A program made the position numbers and the translations under genes. Source: Paenibacillus sp. yr247 (GTDB lineage Bacteria > Bacillota > Bacilli > Paenibacillales > NBRC-103111). From it: a stretch of DNA of 64,000 nucleotides. Numbering within the stretch: position 1 is the stretch's first letter; each line of letters begins with the position of its first letter. A model generated the notes under the pieces. It searched no databases. It worked only from the letters and a program-made list of their open reading frames with translations, and was not told where the DNA came from. The stretch lies in contig NZ_FNIF01000002.1 of assembly GCF_900103825.1 (NCBI RefSeq), forward strand, positions 819,304 to 883,303, given 5' to 3'. This document shows, in pieces, positions 59,496-64,000 of this stretch.

Positions 59496-61772
59496 TCAGG
59501 CGCCGCGGGTACCAGCTAGTCGCTCTGTCAAGTCTTCAGCGAGAAGCGGTTTACTGAAGAAATACCCTTGCATTTCATTGCAACCTTTGTTTTTTAGGAA
59601 CTCAAATTGCACCTCCGTCTCGACACCTTCAGCAATAACCTCGAGGCTTAGACTCTGAGCCATAGCTATGATCGAAGCAGCAATCGTAGATTCCCCTTGT
59701 ACAGACGTAATATCATTGACGAAAGATCTGTCGATTTTTAGCCGGTCAATCGGAAAGTTACGGAGGTAGCTTAGCGAAGAATAGCCTGTACCGAAATCAT
59801 CGATGGATACTTGGATACCAAGCCTTTTCAATTCTTCGAGTGTAACAATGACTTGTTCCGCATTTTGCATAGCAACGCTCTCTGTGATTTCAAGCTCCAA
59901 ATAAGCTGGATGGAGGCCTGTTTCCTTCAAGATATCAGCAACAATCTGCACAATATTCGTTTGTTTGAATTGATAGGCGGACAGATTGACAGCTACCCGC
60001 ATAGGAGGAAAACCCGCGTCTTGCCAGGCTTTATTTTGTCGGCAGGCCGTACGCAGTACCCATTCTCCAAGGGGGATGATAATGCCTGTTTCCTCTGCGA
60101 GCGGAATGAAGTCTGCCGGTGATACCAGACCCCGCTTGGGATGCATCCACCTGACAAGCGCCTCCACACCTGTAATCTGATCTGTTTCGAACTGCAGCTG
60201 GGGCTGATACATCAAGAGCAGCTCACCACGCTCCAATGCTTTACGCAGCTCCTGCTCAATGGTAAGTCGCTCAGAAGCCTGGATACTCATAATTGGTGTA
60301 AAGAACTCGAATTGATTGCGATGGCTTTCCTTAGCCCGATACATGGCCGCATCGGCATTCATCATTAACGTCTGGGCGTCGGGCCCATCATTAGGAAAAA
60401 TACTAATTCCAATACTCGTTGTAACCGAACATTCATGACCTTCGATAAGAATGGGACGATTAATGGCCTCAATTATTTCCTTCACGATGAAAAGAATAAA
60501 GCTCTCCTGTTTGAGGACAGGCAATAATATCGTAAACTCGTCCCCACCCATGCGTGCTATCGTGCCATGTTGACCAACACAGTTCAAGAGACGTTTCGCA
60601 ATCGTTTGCAGCAGCGTGTCGCCAAAGGCATGACCCAAGGAGTCATTGATATATTTGAATCGATTCAGATCCAAAAACAAAACGGCAAGCTTATGACTAC
60701 CTCGTTCTGCCTGCCCCAAGCCTTTGGTCAGATGATCAATAAACATTCGGCGATTCGGAAGATCAGTCAGCGCGTCATGATAGGCCATATGGTTGATCGT
60801 TTCCTCAGCTTGCTTATGTTCTGTAATATCTTTGCCAATAGCAAATACACCGACCACTTGGCTGTCGACGATGATCGGAACGAACCGAATTTGCAAATCA
60901 ACCGGATATCCGCGTTTATGAGTGATGGAAATCTCAAAGCCGGAGGATATCCCTTTTTTAGCAAGCAAAAACGGTTTCAAATAGGTTGATCTTGGGATAA
61001 CGCTCATTAGATGTGTACATGAAGTGCCAACTAATTGATTAGCCGAATAACCCGTTATTTTTTCCGTTGCCGGATTTATCGCTGTAACAAGACCATCCAA
61101 CTCAAAAGAACAGACAAGATCGGGATTATGATCCACTAAAGATTTATAGCGGAATCTGCTTTCCTCCAGCATTCTCTCCGAATCTTTGCGATCTGTAATA
61201 TCTCGAATAATACCTCGGAAACCTATGGGCGCTAACTCCTCCGCATCTAGAATAAGGACAATGGAACCTTCCACGCGCTTGCGTGTACCATCCTCACGAA
61301 TGATCTCCCATTCGACGCAATTGACGGCTGTTCCTGTATGAGCAACCCATTGATACGCTTGTTTCAGTTTTTTCGCGTCTTCCGCACTCATGAAATCGGC
61401 GATTTGACAGCCTTGTAGTTCTTTTTCCACCTTTCCCAGAAGTTCTACGAGAGAATGATTGAAGAACAAGAAGTTGCCTGTCATATCTATTTCATAATAG
61501 CCGTCTTGAATGCTTTCCAAGGTTGAGCGAATCTTCTGTTCCTCTCGTATCAACTGTGATGTCTCCATTTGGTTAACCTTCTCTATATTGCGCTGAATCA
61601 TGTTATACAACAGGTAGGCTGTCACAATCATCATCATGATGAATAATAGATACGAAACCCCAATCTTGAGAGCAATTTGCAGCATACAAGCGAGCAGTAC
61701 ATACATAGATACAATGCGAAATGAAGTCTTTCTCCCTTCCGCTTTTTTTCTGATGTCTAGTAGCTTATCCAT
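59496..61772 (-). CDS. PAS-PAS-GGDEF-EAL c-di-GMP-metabolising protein
   Basis: Protein of 758 residues. Residues 20-65 form two membrane helices (VSMYVLLACMLQIALKIGVSYLLFIMMMIVTAYLLYNM). PAS domains follow at about 85-195 and 205-325. The GGDEF motif is intact at 409-413, and the EAL motif at 537-539 (VEALVRW), with later EAL-domain residues such as IDDFGTGYSSLSYLRNFPID and AEGVETEVQF. Both activities may be active, with net c-di-GMP synthesis or breakdown depending on the PAS signal. It starts 17 bases after a second kdpB-like gene, so they form an operon. Confidence 0.92.
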   Translation of the reverse strand: MDKLLDIRKKAEGRKTSFRIVSMYVLLACMLQIALKIGVSYLLFIMMMIVTAYLLYNMIQRNIEKVNQMETSQLIREEQKIRSTLESIQDGYYEIDMTGNFLFFNHSLVELLGKVEKELQGCQIADFMSAEDAKKLKQAYQWVAHTGTAVNCVEWEIIREDGTRKRVEGSIVLILDAEELAPIGFRGIIRDITDRKDSERMLEESRFRYKSLVDHNPDLVCSFELDGLVTAINPATEKITGYSANQLVGTSCTHLMSVIPRSTYLKPFLLAKKGISSGFEISITHKRGYPVDLQIRFVPIIVDSQVVGVFAIGKDITEHKQAEETINHMAYHDALTDLPNRRMFIDHLTKGLGQAERGSHKLAVLFLDLNRFKYINDSLGHAFGDTLLQTIAKRLLNCVGQHGTIARMGGDEFTILLPVLKQESFILFIVKEIIEAINRPILIEGHECSVTTSIGISIFPNDGPDAQTLMMNADAAMYRAKESHRNQFEFFTPIMSIQASERLTIEQELRKALERGELLLMYQPQLQFETDQITGVEALVRWMHPKRGLVSPADFIPLAEETGIIIPLGEWVLRTACRQNKAWQDAGFPPMRVAVNLSAYQFKQTNIVQIVADILKETGLHPAYLELEITESVAMQNAEQVIVTLEELKRLGIQVSIDDFGTGYSSLSYLRNFPIDRLKIDRSFVNDITSVQGESTIAASIIAMAQSLSLEVIAEGVETEVQFEFLKNKGCNEMQGYFFSKPLLAEDLTERLAGTRGA

Positions 61773-61789
61773 ACTTATGTACCCCAGTT

Positions 61790-63826
61790 CTATAGATGTT
61801 CAATGAAAATATGCAGGAAAAAATCTATGACCTTGATCCCTATGAACGGAAAAATGATGCCTCCTGCTCCGTATATGGCTAAATTCCGACTTAGTAATTG
61901 ATTCGCGCTCATGGGCTTGTAAGTAACGCCTTTCAATGCGACCGGAATCAAGAGCGGGATGATAACTGCGTTAAAGATGAGCGCGGAAAGCACAGCACTC
62001 GTTGGTGATTGCAAATGCATAATATTAAAAACCTGCAGCTCCGGCAGGTTGCCCGCAAACATGGCAGGTATAATGGCAAAGTATTTGGAAAAATCGTTCG
62101 CAATACTGAACGTGGTCACAGCACCGCGTGTTATGAGAAGCTGCTTGCCAATCGAAATCACATCCAGGATTTTCGTTGGATCAGAATCCAGATCGACCAT
62201 ATTGGCCGCCTCTTTGGCCACTGACGTTCCGCTGCTCATCGCAATGCCTACATCAGCCTGAGCTAAGGCAGGAGCGTCGTTAACCCCATCCCCCGTCATG
62301 GCGACAAGTTTACCTTCGCTTTGCTCCTCCCGGACAATCCGTAATTTATCCTCCGGTTTACTCTCGGCATAATAAGTATCAACCCCAACCTCATTCGCTA
62401 TGGTTGCAGCAGTGAGTGGATTATCCCCTGTACACATAATGGTTCGAATTCCCATCTGATGCAAAGATTGCAATCGTTCGCGAATGCCCGGTTTGATCGT
62501 ATCTTTCAAGTAAATAAGCCCTAGAATATAATTATCCTTGCTTACGGCAAGGGGAGTCCCGCCTTCTCTGGCAATAAAGCCGTTTATCTCCTCCAGCTCC
62601 TCAGGAATATGCCCGCCCCTTACTGTGATATAGCTGCAGATGGCGCTAACAGCCCCTTTTCGGAAAAAACTGCCGTTCAAGTTTAACCCGCTCATCCGCT
62701 CTTCAGCTGTGAAAGAAATTACTTCACCCTGATATGCTCTGAGGTCGCTTGTTATATGATGCTGCTTGGCAAGCTCTACAATGGACCGACCCTCCTGCGT
62801 GTCATCAAACAACGAAGTGAGAACGGCTGCTTCCATGAGCTGCTTCGGTGATGCGCCAGCAACGGGATAGAATGCAGAAGCCATTCGGTTGCCGAAAGTG
62901 ATCGTTCCGGTTTTGTCCAGAATGACGGTGTTAATATCACCAGCTGCCTCTACGGCTCTCCCCGACTTGGCCAAGATGTTGATTCGCGTGACACGGTCAA
63001 TTCCCGAGATGCCTATGGCGGACAGCAGTCCTCCAATCGTCGTTGGGATTAAGCATACGAGAAGCACAATTAACGTGGATACCTCCAAATGAACGCCAAC
63101 AAATGCGGCTAATGGATACAAGGTAACCACGACGATTAAAAAGATGAATGTTAATACAGAAAGCAGGGTCGTCAATGCGATTTCATTCGGTGATTTCTGC
63201 CGTCTAGCCCCTTCCACCATCTGAACCATCCGATCAAGAAAGGAGTGGCCAGGGTCAACGGTAATTTCAACTTTAATCCAATCGCTGGTTACGATGGTCC
63301 CGCCAATCACAGCACTATGCTCACTATTCGCCTCTTTAATGACGAACGCCGACTCTCCATTAACCGAAGATTCATCGATGGCTGCAATGCCTTCCACAAT
63401 CTTACCGTCTCCGGGAATGAAATCTCCCATTTCTACCAGTACAAGGTCACCTTTACGCAATTCGCTTCCGGCAACGACCTTCATGCTGCCATCTTTCGAT
63501 AGCAGCTTGGCTTTTAATTCCTTTCTTGTTTTTATCAAACTATCCGCGTGTGCCTTGCCTCTTCCCTCAGCCAGCGCCTCTGCAAAGTTCGCAAATAATA
63601 TCGTAAACAAGAGAATGAAGAATACATTGATGTTATAGATCATCTGATTCTCGGTGTGGAAATAATGCGGAAACAGAATTATTAAACCAATGACGAAGGT
63701 AGCCGTTTCCAGTACGAAAAGCACTGGATTTTTGATCATTAATCTTGGATTTAACTTCAGAAAACTATCTACAAGGGCTTTAATGACCATTTTTGAATGA
63801 AATGAATGCTTCAACCTTTGATTCAT
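61790..63826 (-). CDS. second KdpB-like P-type ATPase
   Basis: Protein of 678 residues, clearly a paralogue of KdpB at 53662. The phosphorylation site [14 protein letters not shown] near 303 and the [12 protein letters not shown] membrane motif near 262 are intact. Two conserved positions differ from the canonical copy: NGESAF in place of TGESAP (near 157) and GDGVNDAP in place of GDGTNDAP (near 512). No second kdpA or kdpC is visible in the window. It is followed by a c-di-GMP enzyme in the same operon. The transported ion and its partner subunits are unknown. Confidence 0.88.
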   Translation of the reverse strand: MNQRLKHSFHSKMVIKALVDSFLKLNPRLMIKNPVLFVLETATFVIGLIILFPHYFHTENQMIYNINVFFILLFTILFANFAEALAEGRGKAHADSLIKTRKELKAKLLSKDGSMKVVAGSELRKGDLVLVEMGDFIPGDGKIVEGIAAIDESSVNGESAFVIKEANSEHSAVIGGTIVTSDWIKVEITVDPGHSFLDRMVQMVEGARRQKSPNEIALTTLLSVLTFIFLIVVVTLYPLAAFVGVHLEVSTLIVLLVCLIPTTIGGLLSAIGISGIDRVTRINILAKSGRAVEAAGDINTVILDKTGTITFGNRMASAFYPVAGASPKQLMEAAVLTSLFDDTQEGRSIVELAKQHHITSDLRAYQGEVISFTAEERMSGLNLNGSFFRKGAVSAICSYITVRGGHIPEELEEINGFIAREGGTPLAVSKDNYILGLIYLKDTIKPGIRERLQSLHQMGIRTIMCTGDNPLTAATIANEVGVDTYYAESKPEDKLRIVREEQSEGKLVAMTGDGVNDAPALAQADVGIAMSSGTSVAKEAANMVDLDSDPTKILDVISIGKQLLITRGAVTTFSIANDFSKYFAIIPAMFAGNLPELQVFNIMHLQSPTSAVLSALIFNAVIIPLLIPVALKGVTYKPMSANQLLSRNLAIYGAGGIIFPFIGIKVIDFFLHIFIEHL

Positions 63827-63838
63827 GAAAAAACCACC

Positions 63839-64000
63839 CTAGAAAGAGATATACGCTTGAGAATGGTCAAATAAATAATTTCGATCCCCTAGGAAGCTTA
63901 GTTGCTCATTACTTGCAGATGGGTGCTCAAGCTTTTCAGATAGATCCGTTAAAGCCGATTCTATTAAATGTGTTCTTACCTCTCCCCATGCCTCTTGTTT
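63839..64000 (-). CDS. C-terminus of a gene running off the window
   Basis: Leftward from the end of the window a frame reads WGEVRTHLIESALTDLSEKL and ends DHSQAYISF with a TAG at 63839-63841, 13 bases before the second kdpB-like gene. It has no start inside the window, so it is the 3' end of an upstream member of that operon. No family was recognised. Confidence 0.65.
   Translation of the reverse strand, partial: KQEAWGEVRTHLIESALTDLSEKLEHPSASNEQLSFLGDRNYLFDHSQAYISF

Noticed and set aside
1..64000. CRISPR array, tRNA, rRNA or insertion sequence
   Set aside because: No regularly spaced repeat set, cloverleaf, rRNA signature or transposase with terminal repeats was recognised by reading both strands; a dedicated search was not possible.

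Overview
The window looks like chromosome of a Paenibacillus-type member of the Bacillales. The evidence is strong AGGAGG ribosome sites with frequent TTG/GTG starts, abundant intrinsic terminators, a ykkC guanidine-I riboswitch and a ydaO/yuaA c-di-AMP riboswitch, DbpA/RNase J/YvfRS/UgtP-type proteins, and many small ArsR, LacI, AraC and HxlR regulators next to sugar genes. No rRNA, tRNA, CRISPR array, intact transposon or phage was seen. Species assignment is inference.

Layout. 1-1.1 kb: a G-tract hexamer repeat and a small secreted protein. 1.1-6.2 kb: DEAD-box helicase dbpA, then a three-gene glycan locus (two glycosyltransferases and a GDP-mannose pyrophosphorylase). 6.3-10.9 kb: serine hydrolase, P-loop kinase, a LacI regulator beside a broken GH2 beta-galactosidase, and an ArsR-headed two-domain regulator. 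11.1-13.5 kb: a UgtP-like glycosyltransferase downstream of decayed genes (a YhgE/Pip gene with its middle deleted) and a cluster of DnaA boxes. 13.6-16.4 kb: an ArsR/SRPBCC operon and two small proteins. 16.7-24 kb: a nitrogen-assimilation operon (allophanate hydrolase, urea/guanidine carboxylase, two DUF1989 subunits) under a guanidine-I riboswitch with its own terminator and promoter; together this reads as guanidine degradation. 24-30 kb: Gfo/Idh/MocA dehydrogenase, a second ArsR/SRPBCC operon, an HxlR/dioxygenase/DoxX group and a cysteine-desulfidase-like protein. 30-39 kb: AraC/GyrI-like regulator, metallophosphatase, two divergent genes cut by what looks like one deletion, sugar isomerase/dehydrogenase with an AraC regulator, and YvfRS-type ABC genes whose two-component genes are fused remnants. 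39-48 kb: a third ArsR/SRPBCC operon, an ABC-F protein, small membrane and hypothetical proteins, a frameshifted gene, a quinone-oxidoreductase-like protein, a cation/proton antiporter and RNase J.

48.4-64 kb is a potassium region. A complete kdp operon reads leftwards: an unknown 141-aa protein, a 28-aa membrane peptide, kdpF, kdpA, kdpB, kdpC, a KdpD-N protein with duplicated sensor modules, a separate KdpD-C-like kinase, and kdpE. To its right are a c-di-AMP riboswitch driving an alpha/beta hydrolase, a PAS-GGDEF-EAL protein, a second kdpB-like gene, and a gene running off the window.

Two themes stand out. First, two nucleotide or metabolite riboswitches control loci where the usual annotation ('urea carboxylase', 'alpha/beta hydrolase') would hide the biology. 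Second, several gene remnants are clean deletions or fusions, and four ArsR-type genes each carry a different palindrome embedded in their promoter, two of them apparently producing leaderless mRNA.
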